55,339 nucleotides of DNA from positions 1 through 55,339 of the forward strand of contig NZ_JAJJND010000006.1 in the NCBI RefSeq assembly GCF_029759835.1, read 5' to 3'. A program made the position numbers and the translations under genes. The notes below the pieces were generated by a model. That model was given only the letters and a program-made list of their open reading frames with translations. It searched no databases and had not been told where the DNA came from. Of this stretch, positions 1-8,376 are shown piece by piece. This DNA is from Acetobacter sp. AN02. Lineage in GTDB: Bacteria; Pseudomonadota; Alphaproteobacteria; Acetobacterales; Acetobacteraceae. Position 1 is the first letter of the stretch. Each line of letters opens with the position of its first letter.

Positions 1-348
1 GACAGATCAAAGCTTCAGCGCGATGATCTATCTCACCGCAGCCGTTATCCATTCACGATGAATCCTCACAGACCTTAGACCAGATAGGCTGAGACGGGCG
101 AGAGAGATGAAATGCCGGACATGGAGTCTGTCTCCTTTTCGGAAAATTCCGGTCCGCCCGTGCCCGTGCGTTCCGACGACGTGTTTGTTCCTGGTTACGG
201 GCAAGAGTGCGTCTCAAAAATAAAAATATGGTTAACGCCGGTCCTGCGAGATTTTTACGCTTGGCGAACGACCTGAAACTTGCTTGGCTGAACGGGAAGG
301 AAAGCGGCTTCCTGTCTGCTTCCGGATGCCCTGATGCAGGAAGGACGG
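1..348. other. Region upstream of the ATP-grasp gene, no certain gene
   Basis: I see no convincing gene here. A short frame from an ATG at 112 encodes 54 residues, and another frame starts at 207. Neither has family-like composition, and the second overlaps the next gene in another frame. The region most likely holds the promoter and leader of the 349..1803 gene, but no clear -35/-10 pair stands out. A gene continuing from the left edge cannot be excluded. Confidence 0.4.
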
Positions 349-1803
349 ATGAACGAACATATGTCTGCCGGCTTATTCTCTTCCTACAAGGTTCCGGATT
401 TTTTCTGTGAGCTGATGAACTCCGGTGCAGGGAGCGACCCCCAGATCGAGATGATCCGGTCGCGGCTCAATGCCCTGCCCCCTGATGATCTTCGTGATCG
501 TTCTGCCATTGCCGAGCAGGAGTTCTACAATCACGGGATCACATTCACCGTTTATACGGATCGTGATGCGATTGACCGGATCCTGCCTTTTGATCTGATT
601 CCGCGCATTCTGCAGCAGAAGGAGTGGCAGACGATCGATGCGGGCGTGCAGCAGCGCGTCCGGACGCTGAACATGTTTCTGCATGACATCTATCATGACC
701 AGAAGGTTCTGAAGGACGGGATCATTCCGCGTGATCTGGTTGTGGGCAATGCGAACTATGCCCGCATCATGGAGGGTGTTGATGTTCCCGGCGGCACGTA
801 TGTCCATATCAGCGGTACGGATCTGGTGCGTGACGAGCAGGGGAATTTCCTGGTTCTGGAGGACAATGCCCGTACGCCGTCGGGTGTGTCCTATGTGATT
901 GAGAACCGGCATGCGACGCTGCGTGTCTTTCCCGAGATAGCGGCCGGGATCGATCTGATGCCGGTTGATGAATACGGGATGCGTCTGAGCAGTGCGTTGC
1001 GGGAGGTTGCGCCTGCGGGGGTTGACCAGCCGCAGGTGGTTCTTCTGTCTCCCGGTATTTATAACTCCGCCTATTTCGAGCATGTTTTTCTGGCCCGTGA
1101 GATGGGGGTTCCTCTTGTGGAGGGGCGTGATCTTACGGTTGAGAATGACCGTGTCTATATGCGCACGACAGCGGGTCTGAAGCCTGTTCATTCCATCTAT
1201 CGCCGGATTGATGACAACTTCCTTGATCCGCAGGTTTTCAATCCGGGCAGCATGCTTGGCGTTCCGGGTCTGGTTTCGGCCTATCGCAAGGGGAATGTGA
1301 CGATTGCGAATGCGATCGGCACGGGTGTTGCGGATGACAAGGCGGTTTATGCCTATCTCCCCCGTCTGATCCGGTATTATCTGTCCGAGGAGCCGATCCT
1401 TTCCAACGTCGAGACCCATATCTGCGGCGAGGCGGAGGGGCTGGCCTATACGCTGGCCAATCTTGAGAAGCTTGTTGTCAAGCCTGTGGGAGAGTCCGGC
1501 GGTTATGGTCTGATCATCGGGCCTCATGCGACGAAGGCCGAGCTTGAGACTTTCCGTGCCAGCCTGCTGGCTGATCCGTCGAACTATATCAGTCAGCCCG
1601 TGATCCGGCTGTCGGTGTGTCCGACCCTGTGTGAGGGCGGGCTTGAGGCGCGGCATGTTGATCTGCGGCCGTTTGCCGTGACAGGCAGGAGCACCTGGGT
1701 TCTGCCCGGTGGTCTGTCGCGTGTTGCACTGCGGCGGGGGTCTCTTGTCGTCAATTCGTCCCAGGGGGGCGGTTCCAAAGATACGTGGGTGCTTGCATCA
1801 TGA
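349..1803 (+). CDS. Circularly permuted type 2 ATP-grasp protein
   Basis: This 484-residue protein belongs to the circularly permuted ATP-grasp family (DUF404/DUF407), thought to make an unidentified peptide-like bond with ATP. The family C-terminus is clear: a GRSTWVLPGGLSRVALR segment followed by SSQGGGSKDTWVL at the very end. Upstream are the typical YHDQKVLKDGIIP and LVLEDNARTPSGVSYV segments. An in-frame ATG lies at 334, but the ATG at 349 is preferred because GCAGGAAGGAC lies just before it. The stop overlaps the next start by 4 bases (ATGA at 1800), so it is translationally coupled to the alpha-E gene. In many proteobacteria this pair travels with a transglutaminase-like gene; none is seen nearby. 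The family assignment is firm; the substrate is unknown. Confidence 0.93.
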   Translation: MNEHMSAGLFSSYKVPDFFCELMNSGAGSDPQIEMIRSRLNALPPDDLRDRSAIAEQEFYNHGITFTVYTDRDAIDRILPFDLIPRILQQKEWQTIDAGVQQRVRTLNMFLHDIYHDQKVLKDGIIPRDLVVGNANYARIMEGVDVPGGTYVHISGTDLVRDEQGNFLVLEDNARTPSGVSYVIENRHATLRVFPEIAAGIDLMPVDEYGMRLSSALREVAPAGVDQPQVVLLSPGIYNSAYFEHVFLAREMGVPLVEGRDLTVENDRVYMRTTAGLKPVHSIYRRIDDNFLDPQVFNPGSMLGVPGLVSAYRKGNVTIANAIGTGVADDKAVYAYLPRLIRYYLSEEPILSNVETHICGEAEGLAYTLANLEKLVVKPVGESGGYGLIIGPHATKAELETFRASLLADPSNYISQPVIRLSVCPTLCEGGLEARHVDLRPFAVTGRSTWVLPGGLSRVALRRGSLVVNSSQGGGSKDTWVLAS

Positions 1804-2867
1804 TTGCCCGGACCACGACTGATCCTGTTTCTTCCGCTCCGCCGCAGCCTCTGCTGTCCCGCTATGCCGAGAGTGCGATGTGGCTTGCGCGGTATATGGA
1901 GCGCATTGAGAATCTGGCGCGTCTGATTGACGTGACGGAGACATTTGTCCGTTCCGGTGCGCGCAGCGGCTGGGATGCGATCATCCAGATCAATGCGGAT
2001 GTGGACCGTTTCAGGGAAAACCATGCGGAGGCTTCGGCCGAGCGTGTAATTTCCTTTTATGTGACGGACGCGGACAATCCGAACTCCATTTCCTCCCTGT
2101 CCCATGCGGTCCGTGAGAATGCGCGGGCGCTGCGGCCGCTGATCTCGACAGAGATGTGGACGCATCTGAATATCTTCACGAAGTTTCTGCGCGGGCTGAA
2201 GGCTGAGGATATCCGTCCGTCCGTGATCACGCAGCTCTGTGCGAAGATCAAGCAGGAGTGCCAGACGCATGCGGGGATTACGGAGGGGACGTTCTACCGT
2301 GATCAGTGTCATGCGTTCTATCAGGCGGGGCGTTATCTGGAGCGCGCCGATCAGATCACGCGTCTGATTGACATCAAGTATCACACGCTTCTTCCCTCCC
2401 CGTCTTTTGTGGGGTCGCAGGTTGATATCAGCCAGTGGACGTCCGTTCTGCGTTCGGCTGCGGGGTATCATGCGTATCGCCGGGTGATGTCCTCGGACAT
2501 GAGTCCGGAGAGTGTGACCGGGTTTCTTCTGAAAAGTCAGGCGTTTCCGCGGTCTCTTGCGACCAATCTGCGGATGCTGCACGTGAGCATCAGCCGGTTG
2601 CGGACGGATTACGGTCTGAAGGCGAGCGGGGATATTCTGGAGGCGCTGGAGTTCCTGCGCGCGGGGCTGGATGATCAGTCTTCGGGGCAGATCATTCTGC
2701 GCGGGCTTCATGAATTTCTGGACTGGGTTCAGTGCCGTCTTCAGGATATTCAGGCGGCGATTGCCCGGGGATTCTGGCCTGGTACGGAGGAGGATTCCGC
2801 TCCCGCTGCGGAAGGTGCCGGGGAGCGTTCGTTTTCCGGGGCCTGGCAGTCTCAGGGGCAGTCCTGA
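1800..2867 (+). CDS. Alpha-E domain protein (DUF403)
   Basis: This 355-residue, mostly helical protein belongs to the alpha-E (DUF403) family, the constant partner of circularly permuted ATP-grasp proteins. The N-terminal LLSRYAESAMWLARYMERIEN segment, with its ERIENLARLIDV continuation, is the family hallmark. A second ARYLERADQITRLIDIKYH motif occurs mid-protein, giving an internal repeat of the helical unit. The start at 1800 overlaps the preceding stop; a GTG at 1785 would add five residues but is less likely. Its role is unknown. It probably binds or presents the substrate of the ATP-grasp enzyme, which is inferred only from constant pairing. The next gene lies on the other strand, so the operon appears to end here. 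Confidence 0.92.
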   Translation: MIARTTTDPVSSAPPQPLLSRYAESAMWLARYMERIENLARLIDVTETFVRSGARSGWDAIIQINADVDRFRENHAEASAERVISFYVTDADNPNSISSLSHAVRENARALRPLISTEMWTHLNIFTKFLRGLKAEDIRPSVITQLCAKIKQECQTHAGITEGTFYRDQCHAFYQAGRYLERADQITRLIDIKYHTLLPSPSFVGSQVDISQWTSVLRSAAGYHAYRRVMSSDMSPESVTGFLLKSQAFPRSLATNLRMLHVSISRLRTDYGLKASGDILEALEFLRAGLDDQSSGQIILRGLHEFLDWVQCRLQDIQAAIARGFWPGTEEDSAPAAEGAGERSFSGAWQSQGQS

Positions 2868-2872
2868 TCCGT

Positions 2873-3502
2873 TCAGTCGTGGCTGTCTGCCCTGATGGCT
2901 GTGGCTGCGGCGTCCAGAAGGCGTTCGTAGACGGGTTTATCCTGCAGGCCCGTTATGGCGTAGGGTCCGGCGAGGACGACCGGGATTCCGTTCAGTCCCC
3001 GCCGGGCTGAGAGCCGGTGGTCCGCGCTGACGTGTCCGGCGAGCAGTTTTCCCGAGAGAAACGGGAGGACGCGTTCGGGCTCCATGCCGCACGCTCCGGC
3101 GGCAGCGGTGAGGACTTCCCTGTCCGAGATGTCCCTGTTTTCTGAAAAGCGCGCGTGGAAGATGTATCTGACGGCGGGTTCCGCGTCCGTGCGTGAGGAC
3201 AGCCAGGCGATCAGTCTGTGTGCATCGACGGTGGGAGCCGGTTCCGAGAGTGCTCCGGGGCTGAAGCTCAGCCCCTGCTCTGCGGCCTGATCTCTGAGTA
3301 TCCGTGCGAGGCGTGTCAGCCGGCCCGGGGTGAATTCGGCAGGATCGAGAAGGAAGGGCCGCCAGGTGAAGTCCGGGGTGATATCCGGCCTGTCATCGAG
3401 CAGTGAGAACAGCCGTTCCGTGGCCAGCCATGACCACGGGCATGAGAAGTCGAACACGATTTCAACAGGAATCCGGCGGGTATCCGGTCCGGCTGCATGC
3501 AC
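2873..3502 (-). CDS. DsbA-family oxidoreductase (FrnE-like)
   Basis: This 209-residue thioredoxin-fold protein has the DSBA-like layout: a first beta strand (VEIVFDFSCPWSW) carrying the active-site Cys21, a helical insertion in the middle, and a cis-proline-type strand (GLNGIPVVLAGPYAITG) near the end. The active site reads C-P-W-S rather than C-x-x-C. That fits FrnE/2-hydroxychromene-carboxylate-isomerase-like proteins, which often act with one cysteine or on glutathione adducts. There is no signal peptide, so it is probably cytoplasmic. The start is GTG at 3502, preceded by GAAAGGA; no better ATG is in frame. It lies 15 bases after the transporter gene on the same strand and probably shares its transcript. 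The exact substrate cannot be told. Confidence 0.85.
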   Translation of the reverse strand: MHAAGPDTRRIPVEIVFDFSCPWSWLATERLFSLLDDRPDITPDFTWRPFLLDPAEFTPGRLTRLARILRDQAAEQGLSFSPGALSEPAPTVDAHRLIAWLSSRTDAEPAVRYIFHARFSENRDISDREVLTAAAGACGMEPERVLPFLSGKLLAGHVSADHRLSARRGLNGIPVVLAGPYAITGLQDKPVYERLLDAAATAIRADSHD

Positions 3503-3517
3503 TGTCGTGTCCTTTCC

Positions 3518-4477
3518 TCAGTCGGTGGTTGTGTCCGGTCTGCGTGCGAAATACCGGGCCAGGGCTGCGCAGGCGAAGAGCTGGATCTGGTGGTAGAGCA
3601 TCAGTGGCAGCACGACGGAGCCGACGGTTGCGGGCGGGAAGAGCACGTTGGCCATGGGGACGCCGGATGCGAGCGTTTTTTTCGAGCCGCAGAAGGTGAT
3701 GGTGATTTCGTCTTCCGTTGAGAAGCCCAGCAGTTTTGATCCGACTGAGGTTATGATCAGGAGCAGTGCGAGCAGGACGGCGTCGATCAGGGCGATCATA
3801 CCGATCTGTGACGGCGGGAGGCGTGACCACAGGCCCTGCATGACGGCTTCGCTGAAGGCTGTGTAGACCACGATCAGGATTGATCCCCGGTCGGTGAAGG
3901 ACAGGAGTTTCTTGTTCCTGCGTGCCCAGTCTCCGATCACCGGCTGAAGGAGCTGTCCCAGGATGAAGGGCAGGAGCAGCTGGAGGACGATGGCCATCAC
4001 GCCGCCGCCGCCCGCGCCCTGTTTTGCGAGGACCAGTCCGACGAGCAGCGGTGTGATGAAAATTCCGAGGATGTTTGAGGCGGTTGCCGCGCAGATGGCG
4101 GCAGGGATATTGCCGCGGGCGATCGAGGTGAAGGCGATCGAGGACTGCACGGTTGAGGGCAGGCAGCACAGGAAGAGGATTCCGAGCCAGACGTCATTGC
4201 TCACGAGTCCCGGGGCGAGGCTGTGCAGGGCCATTCCGAGAAAGGGGAACAGGACGAAGGTGCAGGCGAGGATGACCAGGTGCAGGCGCCAGTGCGTCAG
4301 GCCTTTGACCATTTCCTCCCGCGAGAGGCGTGCGCCCTGGAGGAAGAACATGATGGCGATGACGATGATGGCGAGGTTCTGGAAGATCGGTACGGCCGCG
4401 CCGTGGCACGGAAACACGCTTGCCAGAATGACCGTTGCGATCAGGCTGATGAGGAAAGGGTCAGGTCTGAAGGGCAT
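3518..4477 (-). CDS. SBF-family bile acid:sodium symporter-like transporter
   Basis: This 319-residue membrane protein has about ten hydrophobic segments. It matches the SBF-like group (PF13593, the YfeH type) related to bile acid:sodium and arsenite transporters. Features seen include the N-terminal PDPFLISLIATVILASVFP, a FFLQGARLSREEM segment, the charged LPSTVQSSIAFTSIARGN motif in the middle, and the late FCGSKKTLASGVPMANVLF segment. The last two are the conserved crossover helices of this family. Its natural substrate is not known; bile acids are unlikely in an environmental acetic acid bacterium. It is followed 15 bases later by the DsbA-like gene. The start is ATG at 4477. Confidence 0.88.
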   Translation of the reverse strand: MPFRPDPFLISLIATVILASVFPCHGAAVPIFQNLAIIVIAIMFFLQGARLSREEMVKGLTHWRLHLVILACTFVLFPFLGMALHSLAPGLVSNDVWLGILFLCCLPSTVQSSIAFTSIARGNIPAAICAATASNILGIFITPLLVGLVLAKQGAGGGGVMAIVLQLLLPFILGQLLQPVIGDWARRNKKLLSFTDRGSILIVVYTAFSEAVMQGLWSRLPPSQIGMIALIDAVLLALLLIITSVGSKLLGFSTEDEITITFCGSKKTLASGVPMANVLFPPATVGSVVLPLMLYHQIQLFACAALARYFARRPDTTTD

Positions 4478-4597
4478 GATTCGGGTATTCTTCTCTGTTT
4501 TTTGCCGGTCTGTGGCCGGAGAATGTCGGTTTACGAAGGGCTGACCTGATCGCGTGCCATTGCTCAGCCGCCTAGATTGCGTCAGATTTACTGCGTG

Positions 4598-5539
4598 ATG
4601 AAGATTTTCGCCATTCCCCCTGCCCTGTTCCCTGTCCTCACGGTTTCGTCAGTTCTGGCTGTGCCTGTTCTGTCGGCTCCTGTTCTTGCCGGGTCGGCTC
4701 TGGCGGCCCCGGTCCCCGGGAGCTGTGCCGTGATCCGCCATGACGAGACCCGCTCTGCGGGGACTGTCGTTCAGAAGAACGTCACGGTTTCGCTTCCTGC
4801 GGGTCCGTCGCTGAAGGCGTCGTCCCTGAAGGTGACGGGAGCGAAGGATGCGCAGAGTGCTTCAGAACTGGCTGATGCGGCCAGTGTGCTGTTTCTGACG
4901 GCCATGAGCAACCACCATGTTGCTGCCTGCACCGACTGGCTGAAGGCTCAGGGTGCTGCGACGGAAGCGGCTCTTGAGGCGGGTGCCCGTCCTTCGTTTT
5001 CCTGGTCCGCTCTGAGTGTTGCGAACGGTCGTCTGACCATTCAGGCGCAGTCTGCTGCTTTTTCCGTTTCTCAGGCTGATGGCGGGAATGCCGGGGCTGC
5101 TCTGTCCCTGAATGGTCTGAACATTCAGGGGACGACCATTCCCGATCTGCTTCCGGAGCAGGCGCAGGCGTCTTTCAGCATGCCTGTGAAGGAGCTGTCT
5201 TCCCTGATGCAGGCTGTCGGCGGGCGTCCTTCGGGTGAGCCTGTCGCGCATGTGAACATTGATTCGTTTTCCGCCAGCCGCGGTGATGTGTCTCTTTCCG
5301 GTAACGGGTCCGCGCTTCTGACGGGATCTCAGGATACGGCGCAGGCTTCGGGACATCTTGAGGTTGCGGGTCTGAACACGCTGATCAGTGCGGCGCAGTC
5401 TGACAGTCAGACGAAGCTTGCGGCCGGGATGGTTGTGGCGAAGCTGGTCAGCCATAAGAGCAATGGCCGCAACACCTGGGATGCGTCCTGGAAGAGCGGT
5501 GTCCTGACTGTGAACGGTGTTCCTGTCCCGCTGCGCTGA
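4598..5539 (+). CDS. Unknown exported protein
   Basis: I do not recognise this protein. It has a long hydrophobic N-terminus (MKIFAIPPALFPVLTVSS, then an Ala/Leu-rich stretch ending in GSALAAP) that reads as a signal peptide cleaved near residue 36. The mature part of about 275 residues is Ser/Ala/Gly-rich and looks like a beta-rich periplasmic or surface protein with short repeated hydrophobic strands and no membrane helices. Two cysteines flank residues 40-110 (GSCAVIRHDE and VAACTDWLKAQG) and could form a disulfide. The ATG at 4598 is preferred over a TTG at 4577; the ribosome site is weak. It stands upstream of the SYLF gene on the same strand with a 77-base gap. Confidence 0.7.
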   Translation: MKIFAIPPALFPVLTVSSVLAVPVLSAPVLAGSALAAPVPGSCAVIRHDETRSAGTVVQKNVTVSLPAGPSLKASSLKVTGAKDAQSASELADAASVLFLTAMSNHHVAACTDWLKAQGAATEAALEAGARPSFSWSALSVANGRLTIQAQSAAFSVSQADGGNAGAALSLNGLNIQGTTIPDLLPEQAQASFSMPVKELSSLMQAVGGRPSGEPVAHVNIDSFSASRGDVSLSGNGSALLTGSQDTAQASGHLEVAGLNTLISAAQSDSQTKLAAGMVVAKLVSHKSNGRNTWDASWKSGVLTVNGVPVPLR

Positions 5540-5616
5540 GGCTGTCCGTCCGGCCATTCTATGGCCACAAATCGACCTTTATTATTCTGCCGGTTATGGC
5601 TGAGCGGAGTTTTCTG

Positions 5617-6471
5617 ATGATGCGCGTCTGGCGTGAAGCGGCAGCGGTTCTTGTTGCGGGCGTTTCCATTGTGGCGGCTGTTCCGGCGCGGGCGGCTGAC
5701 TCGCAGCAGACGCTTGTGGATAAGGCTACCCTGACGGTTCAGGACATGTTTTCCGGAGCGAAGCCTGACAGCGGGATTATGAAGAACATACGGGATGCCC
5801 GTGCCGTTCTGATCTGCCCGTCGATTTTCGAGATGTCGATTGTCTTTGGCGGTTCAGGCGGCGGTTGTCTGCTGCTGGCGCGTGATGCGCAGGGATCGTG
5901 GTCTGATCCGGCGTTTTACAGGCTCAGCAGCGGATCGTTCGGGCTGCAGCTCGGGATGCAGGATTCCCAGGTGATGTTTTTCATCATGACGGATCGCGGG
6001 CTTCAGGCTCTGCTGGACAGTCAGATGAAGCTGGGTGCCAATGCTTCCGCATCCTTTGCCACAATGGGGTCCGGTGTGGGCTCGGGCAATGCGGGGCGGT
6101 CCAACACGGATATTACGGGTATCCAGAAGTCCAAAGGGCTGTTTGCCGGGGCTTCCCTGAGCGGGTCCAAGCTTTCCGTGAACAGTTCTGCCAACCGGAG
6201 CTATTACAATCAGGCGGTTGGTCCGGAGGATATTGTCATCACCATGCGGGTGAACAATCCGGCGGCTGATTCCCTGCGGTCCATTCTGATGAAGGTGGGC
6301 GGCAAGTCTGCTGCCGCGTCGGCGGCGGGCGGGTCTTCTGCGGCGGCGTCAGGGTCTGAGGATGCGGCTCCGGATTATGTGCCGTCTTCGTCGTCTTCCG
6401 GTTCCGTTCAGTCCAGTTCCCTGCCGCCTCTGACATCGTCCTCAAAGAAGGCCTCATCCAAGAGCTACTGA
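5617..6471 (+). CDS. SYLF-domain lipid-binding protein (Ysc84/DUF500 family)
   Basis: This 284-residue exported protein has a signal peptide (VSIVAAVPARAAD) followed by a SYLF domain. Visible family features are the KGVLICPSIF-like segment (RAVLICPSIFEMSIVFGGSGG), the GSFGLQLGMQDSQVMFFIMT strand, and the KSKGLFAGASLSGSKLSVN segment near the domain end. SYLF domains bind lipids or phosphoinositides in eukaryotes; bacterial members are secreted or periplasmic with unclear roles. The C-terminal 50 residues are Ser/Ala low-complexity sequence. The ATG at 5617 is chosen because CGGAG lies 7-8 bases before it; the ATG at 5596 lacks a ribosome site. The 3' end overlaps the convergent mltG gene by 7 bases. 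Confidence 0.88.
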   Translation: MMRVWREAAAVLVAGVSIVAAVPARAADSQQTLVDKATLTVQDMFSGAKPDSGIMKNIRDARAVLICPSIFEMSIVFGGSGGGCLLLARDAQGSWSDPAFYRLSSGSFGLQLGMQDSQVMFFIMTDRGLQALLDSQMKLGANASASFATMGSGVGSGNAGRSNTDITGIQKSKGLFAGASLSGSKLSVNSSANRSYYNQAVGPEDIVITMRVNNPAADSLRSILMKVGGKSAAASAAGGSSAAASGSEDAAPDYVPSSSSSGSVQSSSLPPLTSSSKKASSKSY

Positions 6472-7433
6472 GGTTTTTTCCTGAGTTCCGCGACATTGAC
6501 GTTATGTGCGGTGAGCGTTTCTGAGAAGCGTGTGGTGCCGTCGGGCATGGCGACGAAATAGAGCGCCCTGCCCGCTTCGGGATGTGCCACGGCTGCGAGT
6601 GCGGCCTCTCCGGGGCTGCAGACGGGTCCGGGCGGGAGACCTGCGATGATGTAGGTGTTCCAGGGCGTTGCGGATGACATATCCTGGTGCGTCAGGGGGC
6701 GTCCGAGTTTTCCGGCTCCCCCGGACAGTCCGTAGATCGTGGTCGGGTCTGACTGCAGTTTCATTCCCGCTTCCAGACGATTGAGGAAGACGCGTGCGAC
6801 CATGGGGCGCTCTTCGGGGCGTCCGGTTTCCTTTTCCACGATTGAAGCGAGTGTGAGCAGTTCCTCGGGGGATCTGAGGGGCTGAGCGGGATCGCGGGTG
6901 CTCCAGATCGCGGCGAGTCTGCGCGCCATGGCGTGCTGCATCCTCTGTGTCAGGCTCAGACGGCTGGTTCCGTAGACGTACTGGTAGGTCTGGGGGAGGA
7001 TACTGCCTTCGCGGATGTCCGGTGTGCTGCCTGTCAGGGCCGGGGCTGCATCGATCAGCGGGCGTATCTGTGCGGATGTCAGTCCTTCGGGGATTGTCAG
7101 CATGTGCTGCACCGGTCTGCCATGGCGCAGGGTGGCGAGTATGGCGGTCATGCTGGCATGTGCCGGGAAGGTCAGTTCCGCAGCGTGAAGCGGGCCGTCA
7201 TGGCGTGTGAGCCAGAGCACCGCGCGGAAGATTTTCTCATCCGTCCATCTGTCGCGCAGTACGCCTGCCTGCTGCAGGGTACTGATCGTGCTGGCATATC
7301 CGCCTCTGGGGATGACGACGTCCGTGGCCTGGCTGAGCGGGCCGGGTCCTGTGGCGGCTCTCCAGGCGAGGCCCGTGGCTGCCAGCCCGCCGAGGAGGAC
7401 GAGGAGACATAGTCCGATGATGATACGGCGCAT
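6465..7433 (-). CDS. mltG: Endolytic murein transglycosylase MltG
   Basis: This 322-residue protein has one N-terminal membrane helix (RRIIIGLCLLVLLGGLAATGLAW), a LysM-like region, and the YceG/MltG catalytic domain. Conserved segments are LTIPEGLTSAQI, EGSILPQTYQYVYG, LASIVEKETGRPEERPMVARVFLNRL, and MKLQSDPTTIYGL followed by PWNTYIIAGLPPGPVCSPG. The glutamate of IVEKETG is the catalytic residue in characterised homologues. MltG cuts nascent glycan strands in the inner membrane and acts as a terminase of peptidoglycan elongation. In many alphaproteobacteria it follows fabF; here it follows an aldose-epimerase-like gene by 15 bases. Length is normal. Confidence 0.96.
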   Translation of the reverse strand: MRRIIIGLCLLVLLGGLAATGLAWRAATGPGPLSQATDVVIPRGGYASTISTLQQAGVLRDRWTDEKIFRAVLWLTRHDGPLHAAELTFPAHASMTAILATLRHGRPVQHMLTIPEGLTSAQIRPLIDAAPALTGSTPDIREGSILPQTYQYVYGTSRLSLTQRMQHAMARRLAAIWSTRDPAQPLRSPEELLTLASIVEKETGRPEERPMVARVFLNRLEAGMKLQSDPTTIYGLSGGAGKLGRPLTHQDMSSATPWNTYIIAGLPPGPVCSPGEAALAAVAHPEAGRALYFVAMPDGTTRFSETLTAHNVNVAELRKKPQ

Positions 7434-7448
7434 GTTCAGGTGTCTGTT

Positions 7449-8330
7449 TCAGGCGTCTGTGAGTGCGACGTACCAGGCGGCCCGCCAGCTTTCTCCGGGC
7501 GGGAGATGGAGCAGTCCGGGTTTTTCCTCGAACGGGCCGCTGAAGGTTTCGGGCGAGGCATAGCCGTACCAGGGTTCTATGCACAGGAAGCCGGCGCCGG
7601 GTTTCGTCCAGATTCCGAGCTCGCGGTATCCTTCCCAGGAGATATGCAGACCCGGGTGCCCGGGGCGGCCGAATGTCAGTGCGCTGCTGTTCAGCGAATC
7701 CAGGATCAGGGCGTCGTCTCTGAAGAGATCCGGTGTGAGGTGCAGGATCTTTCCGCTGACGGGGGTTGGAAATCCCGTTTCTGCCAGCAAGCCGTCCTTT
7801 ACGCGTCTGATCGGTGCGGGTTCGGGTTTTTCGAATGTCAGTGTGTAATCGGTCTGTCTGGTTCCCGGCTCCGATAGCCAGCGGAAGGCCGGATGCGCGC
7901 CGAGTGAGACGTGCATGACGGTCTGCGGGTCCGGGTTGATGATGGTTGTGATGACGCTCAGGCGTGCGCCGCTCAGCCTGTATTCAATCCTCAGGCGGAA
8001 GCGGAACGGCCAGAGCTTCAGGGTCTGCGGGTCTTCTGCCAGTTCGAGGATGCAGCCGTCGGGATTTTTCTCAATCCAGGTGAAGGCGCGGTCCCGGGCG
8101 AAGCCATGCTGCGTGAGTTTGTATGTCCGGCCGTCGATTTCTGCCCGGTCGTTTTTCAGCCGTCCGACGATCGGGAACAGGATGGGGGCGTGACGTTTCC
8201 ATTCCTTTCCCGCATTCCACAGGAGGTCCTGTCCATCTGCGGTCCGGAGCCGGATGAGTTCCGCGCCGTCTGCGCTGACTTCTGCGCTCAGGAGCGGGGA
8301 GCTGAAGTGATGGGAGCCTGTGGTGCTCAT
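7449..8330 (-). CDS. Aldose 1-epimerase family protein
   Basis: This 293-residue protein has the galactose-mutarotase fold and resembles the LacX/YeaD-like branch of aldose epimerases, with RTADGQDLLWNAGKEWKRHAPILFPIVGRL near the N-terminus. A likely catalytic histidine lies in KLTQHGFARDR, and a second sits in SLGAHPAFRW. The acidic partner is probably in the CIEPWYGY segment near the C-terminus. The enzyme would interconvert alpha and beta anomers of a sugar or sugar phosphate in the cytoplasm. The ATG at 8330 is 46 bases after the prfA stop, so it is probably part of the hisS-prfA transcript. That position is usually taken by prmC in related organisms. Confidence 0.9.
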   Translation of the reverse strand: MSTTGSHHFSSPLLSAEVSADGAELIRLRTADGQDLLWNAGKEWKRHAPILFPIVGRLKNDRAEIDGRTYKLTQHGFARDRAFTWIEKNPDGCILELAEDPQTLKLWPFRFRLRIEYRLSGARLSVITTIINPDPQTVMHVSLGAHPAFRWLSEPGTRQTDYTLTFEKPEPAPIRRVKDGLLAETGFPTPVSGKILHLTPDLFRDDALILDSLNSSALTFGRPGHPGLHISWEGYRELGIWTKPGAGFLCIEPWYGYASPETFSGPFEEKPGLLHLPPGESWRAAWYVALTDA

Positions 8331-8376
8331 GATCTCTCTCCGTCGGCGGATCAGCGGTGGTGCCCGGGTGCTGTCC

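Noticed and set aside
207-410. 67-residue frame at the left end
   Set aside because: It overlaps the ATP-grasp gene start in another frame and has no recognisable features or ribosome site.
5552-5566. GGCCAT/ATGGCC short inverted repeat after the exported protein
   Set aside because: The stem is 6 bp with a 3-base loop and no T run, too weak to call a terminator.
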